A DNA stretch of 64,000 nucleotides from Halobacillus andaensis (GTDB lineage: Bacteria > Bacillota > Bacilli > Bacillales > Halobacillaceae): positions 558,001-622,000 of the forward strand of contig NZ_BMEL01000002.1 of NCBI RefSeq assembly GCF_014636475.1, read 5' to 3'. Every line of letters starts with the position of its first letter. Position 1 is the first letter of the stretch. The notes below the pieces were generated by a model. It was not told where the DNA came from. It did not search any database and saw only the letters and a list, made by a program, of their open reading frames with translations. This document shows positions 1-7,627 of this stretch, in pieces. The position numbers and the translations under genes were made by a program.

Positions 1-520
1 ACCCTGCAGAGATCCATACAAGTAAATCAAACGTGTATTTTTGAAAAAGGTAGATGCCGAAGCTTGGGGCCATAATCATTCCAATTGTAATAGAAAGTCC
101 AAAATAGCCCATTCCTTCTCCTACTCGTCTTCGAGGGACGAGATCCACCGCAGCCGTGCCGTTAGCGGTCGTCGACCAGCCCCAGGCGATTCCATGGGCA
201 AACCGAATGATAAGTACCAACACAACAACTTGTGTGATTGGATAGAGAAGTGTTATAGCTAACAAGGAAATCGCCCCTGCTAATACTAAGGACTTTCGTG
301 CTGACGTCATTAATAAATGACCAATAAATGGACGGATTAAAATAGCCGCAATGGAAAACATCGTAGTGACGAGGCCGATTTGCAGCTCGTTTCCCCCAAT
401 CGATTCAATATAAGGCGGTAAGTTAGGCAGAAGCATTTGAAAGCTCATAAATGTAAACAAGTTCGCTAAAATAAGAAAAATAAAAGGCCATGTCCATAAT
501 TTATTGGAAGGTGATGTCAT
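1..520 (-). CDS. MFS transporter, C-terminal part cut off by the window edge
   Basis: The reverse strand has an open frame from an ATG at 520 to base 1 without a stop, so only about 173 N-terminal residues are seen. The start follows AGGAG eight bases upstream. The protein opens MTSPSNKLWTWPFIFLILAN and shows alternating hydrophobic segments. A loop reading RPFIGHLL and a helix with RFAHGIAWGWSTTAN are typical of the N-terminal half of 12-TM major facilitator proteins (H+-driven drug or metabolite exporters in the cytoplasmic membrane). The substrate cannot be told. The downstream end, and so the full length, lies outside the window. Confidence 0.85.
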   Translation of the reverse strand, partial: MTSPSNKLWTWPFIFLILANLFTFMSFQMLLPNLPPYIESIGGNELQIGLVTTMFSIAAILIRPFIGHLLMTSARKSLVLAGAISLLAITLLYPITQVVVLVLIIRFAHGIAWGWSTTANGTAAVDLVPRRRVGEGMGYFGLSITIGMIMAPSFGIYLFQKYTFDLLVWISAG

Positions 521-546
521 ATGGTGCTCCTCGCTTTCTAGCAATC

Positions 547-598
547 GGTACCAGGTACACATTTCTCTTCTTGTACCTGGTACCAAAAAAGTGGTACC
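547..598. repeat. GGTACC-type inverted repeat (copy 1)
   Basis: GGTACCAGGTAC at 547-558 faces GTACCTGGTACC at 573-584, a perfect 12-bp stem around a 14-nt loop, followed by a further GGTACC at 593-598. It lies between the MFS gene start and the terminator of the AI-2E permease. The same palindrome recurs at 37636-37701, 38694-38761, 38824-38837, 42404-42450 and 45569-45583. Confidence 0.8.
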
Positions 599-611
599 AA
601 AATCAAAAGAT

Positions 612-640
612 AAACCCGCTATGCTTCATAGCGGGTTGTT
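612..640 (-). terminator. Intrinsic terminator of the AI-2E permease gene
   Basis: The stem AACCCGCTATG / CATAGCGGGTT (612-622 with 626-636) lies directly past the stop of the minus-strand permease. Read on the minus strand it is followed by an A/T-rich stretch with TTTTGATTTT. Confidence 0.75.
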
Positions 641-643
641 GCC

Positions 644-1714
644 TTACTCGTGTGCGGCTTTACGCTCAAGCCATTCGTTATAGAAGTGACTGATGATTGT
701 TTTAATAACGGCGTACGCTGGAATGGCGAATAGCAGACCTAGGAAACCAGCTAAGCTTCCGGCTGCCAGTATAATCGTAATGATCGTTAATGGGTGAATA
801 CTTAAAGCTTTCCCCATAACGTTAGGAGAAACAAGGTTGCCTTCTAGCTGTTGAGCTACAATCGTAATAATGGCTACGTAAACAGCCATTATTGGATCTT
901 GGAATAGTGCAACTAATATCGCAGGAATGACAGCTAAGAACGGACCAACAAAAGGGATGACGTTCATGAGCATTGCGAAAAGGGCTAAGGTTAAGGAATA
1001 ATTTAAACCAATAATAAGGTACCCAACTAGCAGCATCAATCCTACAAATACACTAACCGTAAGCTGACCTATAATAAAGGAATTCAGTGTATGGTCAAGG
1101 GATTTAGTCAGCTTCTCAAAGCTTGCAGATACGCGCTTATTCATAAACTGCTTTATGAATGGAACAAGTTTATGTCCATCTTTAAGCATAAAGAATAAGA
1201 AAAATGGAATCAGTACTAAACCAAAGACAAAACCGACTAACTGACTTATGACGTCAATTATAACACCAGGGGCCGCATCTAATGAACTTTGTAAACTTTC
1301 TACGACTCCGTTAAGAGAATCGTTGAACTGACTTGGAATAATGTCCTGATTCTGCTGCCAGTAGGTAATGGTTTCTCCGATCATATCACTCATACGCGGG
1401 ATATTCTCAACAAGTCGGGTGAACTGCTCTTGAGCAATAGGAGCGATAAACCGAACGATGAAAAATCCAGCAAGTATGTATAAGAGAAAGACAATGACGA
1501 TCGCCAGCAGCCGCGGAATTTTATAATGTTCTAGTAAATGCATGACGGGCCTTGAAATATAAAATAGAATCGCTCCCCCGATTAACGGAAAAGCAATCGC
1601 TCCAGCATACGTAAGAAAAGGAGCGAAAAAGAATTGAATCTCGTGTAAAAGTAAAATGAGCAAGGAAAGTAATATACCTGTTATTAGCACTTGAAACCAA
1701 CGTTTATGTATCAT
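644..1714 (-). CDS. AI-2E family transporter (YueF/YtvI-like permease)
   Basis: A polytopic membrane protein of 356 residues. It has an N-terminal hydrophobic pair, a soluble stretch (about residues 100-160), and a C-terminal membrane block with the family signatures NVIPFVGPFLAVIPA and LEGNLVSP. The family was named for the E. coli TqsA autoinducer-2 exporter, but several members are Na+/H+ antiporters, so the substrate is open. An upstream in-frame ATG at 1789 would add 25 polar residues without a ribosome site. I chose the ATG at 1714 (MIHKRWFQ), which has AAGGTGTGG about nine bases upstream and matches the usual family length. The gene stands alone, divergent from pepT. Confidence 0.85.
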   Translation of the reverse strand: MIHKRWFQVLITGILLSLLILLLHEIQFFFAPFLTYAGAIAFPLIGGAILFYISRPVMHLLEHYKIPRLLAIVIVFLLYILAGFFIVRFIAPIAQEQFTRLVENIPRMSDMIGETITYWQQNQDIIPSQFNDSLNGVVESLQSSLDAAPGVIIDVISQLVGFVFGLVLIPFFLFFMLKDGHKLVPFIKQFMNKRVSASFEKLTKSLDHTLNSFIIGQLTVSVFVGLMLLVGYLIIGLNYSLTLALFAMLMNVIPFVGPFLAVIPAILVALFQDPIMAVYVAIITIVAQQLEGNLVSPNVMGKALSIHPLTIITIILAAGSLAGFLGLLFAIPAYAVIKTIISHFYNEWLERKAAHE

Positions 1715-1868
1715 ATAACCACACCTTCGTCTATATCGATTATAACCACTCCATACCCTAATGGATAAGTGATTATGCAAAAAATTCAATATCGTATGTT
1801 TAGTATACTATAAGTCATTCAATTGTGTAGGGAGAGCGAACGTTTTACCTATGATTTCAAAAACACGT

Positions 1869-1874
1869 TATAAT
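1869..1874 (+). promoter_or_regulatory. Probable -10 box of pepT
   Basis: TATAAT at 1869-1874, with a weak upstream TTTACC at 1844-1849. It overlaps the ATG at 1873, which makes that ATG an unlikely start and favours the GTG at 1897. Confidence 0.5.
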
Positions 1875-1896
1875 GAAAAGGGAAAGGGTGATAATC

Positions 1897-3123
1897 GTGC
1901 AAGAGGAATTGATGAATAGGTTTACGAATTATGTTCAAGTGGATACCCAATCGGATATAGATAGTGAAACCACACCTTCTACAGAAGGGCAGTGGATGCT
2001 AGCCCGCCAGCTCGTTGAAGAATTGAAAGAAATAGGGATGCAAGATGTAACTATAGATGATTATGCTTATGTGATGGCTACACTTCCTTCGAATATAGAC
2101 AAGGACGTACCAGTCATTGGGTTTTTAGCTCATATTGACACAGCTACAGACTTTACTGGAAAAGGCGTCAATCCTATTATTCATGAGGATTACGATGGAG
2201 GGGAACTTCGATTAAACGATGAAGTCACATTATCTCCTCAAGAATTTCAAGAGCTTGCTACATATAAAGGACATACCTTGATTACGACAGATGGAACAAC
2301 ACTTCTCGGAGCGGATAATAAAGCAGGGGTGACAGAAATAATGACTGCTATGAATTATCTTATTCAGCACCCTGAAATTAAGCACGGAAAGATTCGTGTT
2401 GCTTTCACACCTGATGAAGAGATTGGGCGCGGCCCTCATAAATTTGATGTCGGCCGTTTTGGAGCCTCCTTCGCTTATACCGTAGACGGAGGTCCTTTAG
2501 GAGAACTCCAATATGAAAGCTTCAATGCAGCCGGGGCAAGGCTCACTTTTTATGGAAATAATGTACATCCTGGAACAGCTAAAGGAAAAATGCTTCATGC
2601 ATCAAAGATGGCGATGGAGTTAATCGACCAGCTTCCTAAAGAGGAAGCCCCTGAATATACCGAAGAATATGAAGGCTTTTTCCACCTTGTTTCCTTTCAG
2701 GGAGATGTCGAGAAGGCTGAATTGCTTTACTTAGTAAGAGATCATAATAAGGAAAAGTTTGAGGACAAGAAAGCACTCCTTCAGCAAATGACAGAGAAGC
2801 TCCAGGACCGATATGGAAAAGGCCGAGTAAAGCTGGAAATGGAAGATCAGTATTTCAACATGCGTGATAAAATTGAACATGTGAAAGAGATCGTCGATAT
2901 CGCTTATCAGTCGATGCGAAATCTTAATATAACCCCTATTGTGCAACCGATAAGAGGGGGGACAGACGGGTCTCAGCTTTCCTATATGGGACTGCCGACA
3001 CCAAACCTGTTTACCGGCGGAGAAAACTTTCACGGTAAATATGAATACATCTCTCTCGATAATATGGAAAAGGCGACTCAAGTGATTGTAGAGATCGCGA
3101 AGCTCTATGCAGAAGAATCCTAA
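1897..3123 (+). CDS. pepT: Peptidase T (tripeptide aminopeptidase, M20B)
   Basis: Cytosolic di-zinc exopeptidase that removes the N-terminal residue from tripeptides. Visible motifs are AHIDTATD (first zinc His and the catalytic Asp), LLGADNKAG (bridging Asp), PDEEIGRG (catalytic Glu pair) and RGGTDGS plus GGENFHGK near the C-terminus (last His ligand). I chose the GTG at 1897 (VQEELMNRF), giving 408 residues, close to the 410 of B. subtilis PepT. The in-frame ATG at 1873 overlaps a TATAAT box, whereas the GTG has AAAGGGTGA upstream. Single-gene unit; no convincing terminator is visible after it. Confidence 0.93.
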   Translation: MQEELMNRFTNYVQVDTQSDIDSETTPSTEGQWMLARQLVEELKEIGMQDVTIDDYAYVMATLPSNIDKDVPVIGFLAHIDTATDFTGKGVNPIIHEDYDGGELRLNDEVTLSPQEFQELATYKGHTLITTDGTTLLGADNKAGVTEIMTAMNYLIQHPEIKHGKIRVAFTPDEEIGRGPHKFDVGRFGASFAYTVDGGPLGELQYESFNAAGARLTFYGNNVHPGTAKGKMLHASKMAMELIDQLPKEEAPEYTEEYEGFFHLVSFQGDVEKAELLYLVRDHNKEKFEDKKALLQQMTEKLQDRYGKGRVKLEMEDQYFNMRDKIEHVKEIVDIAYQSMRNLNITPIVQPIRGGTDGSQLSYMGLPTPNLFTGGENFHGKYEYISLDNMEKATQVIVEIAKLYAEES

Positions 3124-3184
3124 GAATAGTGTATAGTTCACCGTTTGAAACGCATAATGAGGATGGGGAAGGTTGAAAAAAGAA

Positions 3185-3212
3185 TTGACAATGCGCGATC
3201 CCATGCTATGAT
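3185..3212 (+). promoter_or_regulatory. Sigma-A promoter of the Mn2+ riboswitch leader
   Basis: TTGACA (3185-3190), a 16-bp spacer and TATGAT (3207-3212). Transcription should start near 3219, just ahead of the riboswitch core. Confidence 0.75.
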
Positions 3213-3225
3213 ATTAGTAGAATAT

Positions 3226-3324
3226 AGCAATTCCTAAAGGGGAGTAGCTGGACAATAAAGTCGTCATTACGGGAGAGATCCCCGGCTTTATTGGCAACGG
3301 ACGTTGTTAGCGAGACCTTTACCC
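3226..3324 (+). ncRNA. yybP-ykoY manganese riboswitch
   Basis: The leader contains the family core: AAAGGGGAGTAGC at 3236-3248, an internal TCGTCATTACGGGAGAGAT stretch, and the closing AGCGAGACCTTT ending at 3320. AAAGG (3236-3240) can pair with CCTTT (3316-3320) to close helix P1. The same CCTTT is also the 5' arm of the terminator at 3314-3350, so P1 formation and termination exclude each other. In this family Mn2+ stabilises P1 and turns the gene on; that behaviour is family knowledge. Its position before a TerC-family gene is the classical arrangement. Confidence 0.92.
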
Positions 3325-3350
3325 ACCTAAGGGTAAAGGTCTGTTTTTTT
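3314..3350 (+). terminator. Riboswitch-controlled terminator 1
   Basis: GACCTTTACCC (3314-3324) and GGGTAAAGGTC (3331-3341) form a perfect 11-bp stem followed by seven T. The 5' arm shares bases with riboswitch helix P1. Confidence 0.9.
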
Positions 3351-3386
3351 ATGATCTTTACCTTCACGGTAGAGGTCATTTTTTTT
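3351..3386 (+). terminator. Second, tandem terminator before terC
   Basis: ATGATCTTTACC (3351-3362) pairs with GGTAGAGGTCAT (3368-3379) over 12 positions, two of them G-U, and is followed by T7. It begins directly after the T-run of terminator 1 and resembles it in sequence, as if duplicated. It does not overlap P1. Confidence 0.75.
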
Positions 3387-3408
3387 GTAGGAAAAGGAGA
3401 GAAAAAAG

Positions 3409-4191
3409 ATGGATGCTCAATTATTAATCGAGTACGGCTGGGTATTAATCGTGCTTGTTGGTTTAGAAGGGATTCTGGCAGCAGATAACGCACTTGTATT
3501 AGCTATTATGGTAAAACACTTGCCGGAAGACCAGCGTAAAAAGGCTTTATTTTATGGGTTGATGGGGGCTTTTGTGCTTAGGTTTGCTTCCTTGTTTGTC
3601 ATCTCCTTCCTTGTTGATGTATGGCAGGTGCAAGCGTTAGGAGCAGCTTACTTACTCTTTATTTCAGGAAAACATTTATACGATAAATGGCGTACGAAGA
3701 ACCTGGTGGAAGATGAGCCGGGTGAACATGTAGAAGAAAAAGCAAAAGGTTCCAGCTTCTGGATGACGGTCGTGAAAGTAGAGTTAGCCGACTTAGCTTT
3801 TGCTGTTGATTCCATTTTAGCAGCTGTAGCTCTTGCGATTGTTTTACCTGAAACTCCTCTGCCAGATGTCGGAAGCCTGGATGGCGGACAGTTTGCCGTT
3901 ATTTTAGCCGGGGGAATGATCGGTATTATCATTATGCGTTTTGCTGCGAACGTGTTTGTTAATTTGTTACAATCACGTCCGGGACTGGAAATTGCAGCTT
4001 TTGTTATTGTAGGCTGGGTTGGTGTGAAGCTTGTAGTCTCCACGTTGGCTCACCCCAATATTCAGATTCTTGATGAGCATTTTGCCCATTCTACCGTGTG
4101 GAAGGTTTCTTTTTATACGATATTAGTAGGGATTGCTGTAGCAGGCTGGTTCTTATCTGGTAAAAAGAAAACAAAAAAGAAAGAAGCATAA
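3409..4191 (+). CDS. TerC family integral membrane protein (YkoY-like metal exporter)
   Basis: 260 residues with about seven membrane segments. The TerC signature ILAADNALVLAIMVKHLP lies near residues 21-38, and a second acidic motif, ELADLAFAVDSI, lies in mid-protein; their Asp/Glu residues are the proposed metal ligands. TerC proteins of this type (YkoY/YceF in B. subtilis) help keep Mn2+ in balance and support metal loading of exported enzymes. The Mn2+ riboswitch directly upstream supports manganese as the relevant ion. The start has AGGAGAG eight bases upstream. The tail KKKTKKKEA is strongly basic, consistent with a cytoplasmic C-terminus. No gene follows in the same unit. Confidence 0.92.
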   Translation: MDAQLLIEYGWVLIVLVGLEGILAADNALVLAIMVKHLPEDQRKKALFYGLMGAFVLRFASLFVISFLVDVWQVQALGAAYLLFISGKHLYDKWRTKNLVEDEPGEHVEEKAKGSSFWMTVVKVELADLAFAVDSILAAVALAIVLPETPLPDVGSLDGGQFAVILAGGMIGIIIMRFAANVFVNLLQSRPGLEIAAFVIVGWVGVKLVVSTLAHPNIQILDEHFAHSTVWKVSFYTILVGIAVAGWFLSGKKKTKKKEA

Positions 4192-4192
4192 T

Positions 4193-4345
4193 GAGCTGCA
4201 GGGTAACTCCTGCGACATCCAGCTCCAGCGCCCAGACGCTCGAGTCATAAGCCATCCGCCCTGCGGAAAGGAAGGCCACTTTCCTCCGGCCGTTTTGCTT
4301 ATGCGTTTTGTGTCTACCAGGGCGCTCGAGCCTTTGTTCTTCCAT
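4193..4345. repeat. ATAAGC/GCTTAT long inverted-repeat element
   Basis: An intergenic palindrome-rich block. CAGCGCCCAGACGCTCGAG near its left end faces AGGGCGCTCGAG at its right end. Inside, CATAAGC faces GCTTATG, and GGAAAG faces CTTTCC around the centre. The same nested plan, with different arm sequences, occurs twice at 49200-49440. No protein-coding signal. Confidence 0.7.
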
Positions 4346-4412
4346 GCAAATTTGTCAGAAGGTGCACAACTTTTTGTTATAGTGGAAGAAAAGAATGAAG
4401 GAGGAGTAGACG

Positions 4413-4610
4413 GTGGGGAAAGCGGCTAACAATCGTGAAGATCAGTTTCGCTATGTGAAAAACCGAATCAACATGCTTAATCAAGTCGTCTCAACAATGG
4501 ATGAGCAAGACGTGGATTATGAGGATTATGAGCGGTTGCTTGAAATGGTTGAACAATTGCAAATGAAAATGGCTCGCTTCAAAAGAGATTGGGAAGACGA
4601 GCGCGAGTAA
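4413..4610 (+). CDS. SE1561 family small protein
   Basis: A 65-residue, highly charged protein with predicted helical heptads (YVKNRINMLNQVV and YERLLEMVEQLQMKM). It matches the short SE1561 family found across Bacillaceae and staphylococci; no function is established. The start is GTG, decided by a strong GGAGGAG at 4400-4406. It stands between the repeat block and the OsmC gene, same strand, with a gap of 68 bp, so it may be cotranscribed with OsmC. Confidence 0.8.
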   Translation: MGKAANNREDQFRYVKNRINMLNQVVSTMDEQDVDYEDYERLLEMVEQLQMKMARFKRDWEDERE

Positions 4611-4678
4611 CGATCAAACACATCGTTTCCTCTCCTTTTATACATCGTATAAAATAGAAGCCGAAGGAGTGATGAACA

Positions 4679-5125
4679 ATGGCTTTACATCATTTTCATT
4701 TAAAAGCAGACTGGCCAGGCGGCCGTAATGAAGTTGGGTATATTGAAGCAGACCAATTAAAATCGAAAATATCGATTCCAAAAGAAATGGACGGGCCGAA
4801 TGTAGGAACCAATCCTGACGAAATGCTGTTAGGCGCTGCAGCGACTTGTTATATTATTAGTTTAGCTGCTATGATTGAGCGCGCTCGTTTGCCATTAGCC
4901 CATATGGAGATGGACTCTGAAGGAATTGTTGACGTAACGGAAGGCATCTTTACTTATCAGAAGATTATTCATAAGCCAAAGGTGTTCCTGACGAAGGAAG
5001 CAGGAGAGAAGCAGCTTAAGCGACTTGATCAGTTAGTAAAGCAAGCGGAAAGCAGCTGTATGATCTCTAAAGCGATCGCTGGAAATGTTGAGCTTGAGCT
5101 TCAGGCGGAGACAGGAATCCAATAA
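4679..5125 (+). CDS. OsmC family peroxiredoxin-like protein
   Basis: 148 residues with the two redox cysteines of the OsmC/Ohr fold: one in AAATCY (about residue 60) and one in SSCMIS (about residue 124). OsmC-type proteins reduce organic hydroperoxides or handle reactive sulfur species in the cytosol. The opening HHFHLKADWPGGRNEVG fits the OsmC/YmaD-like branch rather than Ohr. AAGGAGTGA precedes the ATG, and a strong hairpin terminator follows at once. No peroxide-sensing operator is recognisable. Confidence 0.88.
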   Translation: MALHHFHLKADWPGGRNEVGYIEADQLKSKISIPKEMDGPNVGTNPDEMLLGAAATCYIISLAAMIERARLPLAHMEMDSEGIVDVTEGIFTYQKIIHKPKVFLTKEAGEKQLKRLDQLVKQAESSCMISKAIAGNVELELQAETGIQ

Positions 5126-5127
5126 GA

Positions 5128-5151
5128 AACCCCACGCCTAGGCGTGGGGTT
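5128..5151. terminator. Bidirectional terminator between the OsmC and glucosidase genes
   Basis: AACCCCACGCC followed by TA and GGCGTGGGGTT: an 11-bp perfect stem between two convergent genes, usable from both sides. Confidence 0.85.
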
Positions 5152-5159
5152 CGTTCATT

Positions 5160-6812
5160 TTAAAATAAGTAAACACGAGCCTCAAATGGTGCAAGATCTA
5201 GTTTCTTTGTGTTTTCTTCGGGTGCGCTTCCGTTGGCCAGAATAAGGTCGTTTTTGTTTAATGTGTATTCACTTTCAAACGCAGCTTCCTCTGCGGTAAG
5301 GTTCGTAATAATGAGTGCAGTTTGACCTTCAAACGAGCGCGTATAGGCATAAACTTGAGTATCCTCAGGCATAAGCAGGTCGTACGGCCCATAGGTGAAA
5401 ATCTCATAGTTCTTTTTCAAGCCGATTAACTGTTTATAGAAGGAAAGGATCGAGTCTTCTTCTTTAAGCTGACGAGCAACGTTAATTTCTTTATAATTCG
5501 GATTTACTTTCAGCCATGGCTTACCAGTTGTAAATCCAGCTTGAGGTTGATCGCTCCACTGCATAGGAGTCCGGCTGTTGTCTCGAGAAGTGGTTCCTAA
5601 TACGTTCATAATCTCCTTATGTGACCAGCCGTCCGCTTTTTTCACTTTATAAAAGTTTTTAGCTTGAACGTCGTCGTAATCTTCTATAGAAGAAAATCCG
5701 ATGTTCGTCATGCCGATTTCCTGCCCTTGATAAATAAAGGGAGTTCCTTGCATTAAAAAGTACATCGTAGCCATAGCGGTGGCACTCTCATACCAATATT
5801 TCGTATCGTTGCCCCAAGTAGAAACGATACGTGCTTTATCATGGTTTTCAAGAAACAGAGCGTTCCAGCCGTCTCCTTCAAGCGCTTTTTGCCAACGCGT
5901 CAGCGTATGTTTTAAAGCGGGGACGTCTAACGGCTGGTCAGCATCTTGGTCCCATAAATCTAAATGTTCAAATTGGAAAATCATATCCATTTTTCCGTTT
6001 TTGCCAACCCACTGGTCAGCTTCTTCTGCACTGACCCCATTCGCTTCACCAACTGTCAGGGCATCGTACTTACCATACGTTTCATCCTTGAATTCTTGAA
6101 GAAAATCATGAATGCCTTCCTGGTTCATGTGCATTTCAAAAGAAGAAACATAATCCTTTCCATACGGATTAGGTAAATCGGGAAGGTTTTCTCGTTTCTT
6201 AATGTGGCTGATGGCATCAATACGAAAACCGTCAATGCCTTTGTTAAGCCACCAGTTTACCGTATCGTATAAAGCATCTCGAACCTCTTTGTTTTCCCAG
6301 TTTAAGTCCGGCTGTTTTTTAGAGAAAATGTGAAGGTAATACTGTTCTGTTTTCTCATCGTACTCCCATGCCGAGCCTTCGAAAATACTTTCCCAGTTAT
6401 TAGGTTCCTGACCATTTTTTCCATCACGCCAAATATACCAATCACGTTTTGGGTTATCCTTAGAGGAGCGTGATTCTATAAACCAGGGGTGCTCATCACT
6501 CGTATGGTTAAGGACAAGATCAATGATTAGCTTCATGTCACGTTTATGCACTTCTTTAAGAAGCTGATCAAAATCCTCGAGCGTACCGAATTCTTCTAAA
6601 ATATCCTGGTAATCTGAAATATCGTAGCCATTATCATCTTTTGGAGATTTATACATGGGGCAGATCCATATAAAATCAATGCCCAGGTCTTTTAAGTAGT
6701 CAAGACGTTCAATCATTCCTTGAATATCCCCAATTCCATCTCCGTTTGAATCCTGGAAACTTTGCGGGTACACTTGATAGCCAACGGCTTCTTTCCACCA
6801 AACTTTTTCCAC
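5160..6812 (-). CDS. GH13 alpha-glucosidase (oligo-1,6-glucosidase/MalL type)
   Basis: 550 residues, the full length of GH13 subfamily 31. The N-terminus WWKEAVGYQVYPQSFQDSNG is followed by LVLNHTSDEH (region II), GFRIDAISHIKK (nucleophile Asp), LTVGEANGV (acid/base Glu) and FLENHDKAR (transition-state His-Asp). Such cytosolic enzymes hydrolyse maltose, isomaltose or short alpha-1,6-glucans to glucose. It is not a clear TreA phosphotrehalase, so it should act on unphosphorylated sugar. Start is GTG at 6812 with GTGAGG upstream. It is the last gene of a three-gene unit with the EEP phosphatase (23-bp gap) and the PTS permease, suggesting a PTS, dephosphorylation, hydrolysis sequence. Confidence 0.9.
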   Translation of the reverse strand: MEKVWWKEAVGYQVYPQSFQDSNGDGIGDIQGMIERLDYLKDLGIDFIWICPMYKSPKDDNGYDISDYQDILEEFGTLEDFDQLLKEVHKRDMKLIIDLVLNHTSDEHPWFIESRSSKDNPKRDWYIWRDGKNGQEPNNWESIFEGSAWEYDEKTEQYYLHIFSKKQPDLNWENKEVRDALYDTVNWWLNKGIDGFRIDAISHIKKRENLPDLPNPYGKDYVSSFEMHMNQEGIHDFLQEFKDETYGKYDALTVGEANGVSAEEADQWVGKNGKMDMIFQFEHLDLWDQDADQPLDVPALKHTLTRWQKALEGDGWNALFLENHDKARIVSTWGNDTKYWYESATAMATMYFLMQGTPFIYQGQEIGMTNIGFSSIEDYDDVQAKNFYKVKKADGWSHKEIMNVLGTTSRDNSRTPMQWSDQPQAGFTTGKPWLKVNPNYKEINVARQLKEEDSILSFYKQLIGLKKNYEIFTYGPYDLLMPEDTQVYAYTRSFEGQTALIITNLTAEEAAFESEYTLNKNDLILANGSAPEENTKKLDLAPFEARVYLF

Positions 6813-6835
6813 TAGTAAAACCTCACTTTTATCAT

Positions 6836-7624
6836 TTAATTTCGATCATATTCGATCTCTAATCCGTAATGGTCAGAAATGACAGGCTCATTCTTTCCAT
6901 CGAATACAACAGACGATTGAAGGACGTTTACCTTTTCATTTGTAAAAATATGATCGATTTTCAAATCTGCTTGATTGTCATCCCATCCAGCAATTTTACC
7001 TTTAATCGTACTCGTCCCGTTTTGTCTGCGAGCTTCTTGGTGGGTATCGATAAATCCCTTTTGAAGGATATAATCATAACCTTCACCTTCCACATTGTCA
7101 GCTGCATTAAAATCTCCTAATAGAAAGCAGGGGTGGGAGCTTTGTTTGGTTAAGCGATCGATTTGGTTGTCGTAAGGTTCGTCCTCATCTCCCCACCAGC
7201 CTAAATGGCAGGAGTAGAGAGAGTGTGGAGTCCCGTTTATATGAAGCGTTGCACCGACAATTTTTCTCGATTTCCAAAAATCGATCGACTCTGATGAAGT
7301 AATGTAGAACTTCTCTACTTCTCTAACGGGATGACGTGTTAATAATGCAATACCCTCTTCATACACATCGTAACCAAAGTGAGATACGTCCCAATGCAGC
7401 TCGTAATCCATGCTGCCAAGAGCTTCTAAGTGTTGAAGCAAAAGTAACCCATAATTATCTTCTCGAATCGCACCGTAAGCAAGAGGAGAGTCCATATGCT
7501 GACTCACCTCTTGAAGAGCAACGGCATCATAACGTTTTTTATGAATGACTTCGGCTAACTGGCTGATCTTTTTTAATTGATCCTTTTCCTGCCAGGCATG
7601 AACGTTGAGCGTTAACAGCTTCAT
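6836..7624 (-). CDS. Endonuclease/exonuclease/phosphatase-fold enzyme, probable MapP-like maltose-6'-phosphate phosphatase
   Basis: 262 residues with the whole DNase I-like (EEP) active site: LTLNVHAW (Asn), ALQEVSQ (metal Glu), CHLGWW, LLGDFNAADN (Asp/Asn pair), LKIDHIF and the terminal ISDHYGLE (Asp-His). Taken alone the family could be a nuclease or phosphodiesterase. The context argues for a sugar-phosphate phosphatase: it sits three bases after an alpha-glucoside PTS gene and before a GH13 glucosidase that would need an unphosphorylated substrate. From memory, Enterococcus faecalis MapP, which dephosphorylates PTS-imported maltose 6'-phosphate, is of this fold. Its ribosome site (TTAGGAGCG) overlaps the end of the PTS gene, so translation is coupled. 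Confidence 0.8.
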   Translation of the reverse strand: MKLLTLNVHAWQEKDQLKKISQLAEVIHKKRYDAVALQEVSQHMDSPLAYGAIREDNYGLLLLQHLEALGSMDYELHWDVSHFGYDVYEEGIALLTRHPVREVEKFYITSSESIDFWKSRKIVGATLHINGTPHSLYSCHLGWWGDEDEPYDNQIDRLTKQSSHPCFLLGDFNAADNVEGEGYDYILQKGFIDTHQEARRQNGTSTIKGKIAGWDDNQADLKIDHIFTNEKVNVLQSSVVFDGKNEPVISDHYGLEIEYDRN

Positions 7625-7627
7625 AAC

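Noticed and set aside
2731-3204. 157-codon antisense ORF inside pepT
   Set aside because: It mirrors the coding strand of a well-supported gene, has no ribosome site and matches no family.
3291-3488. Short frame through the Mn2+ riboswitch and terminators
   Set aside because: It translates hairpin sequence and overlaps the true terC start, which has a good ribosome site.
4193-4345. Insertion sequence remnant
   Set aside because: There is no transposase fragment, and the inverted arms are imperfect and differ from the other copies.
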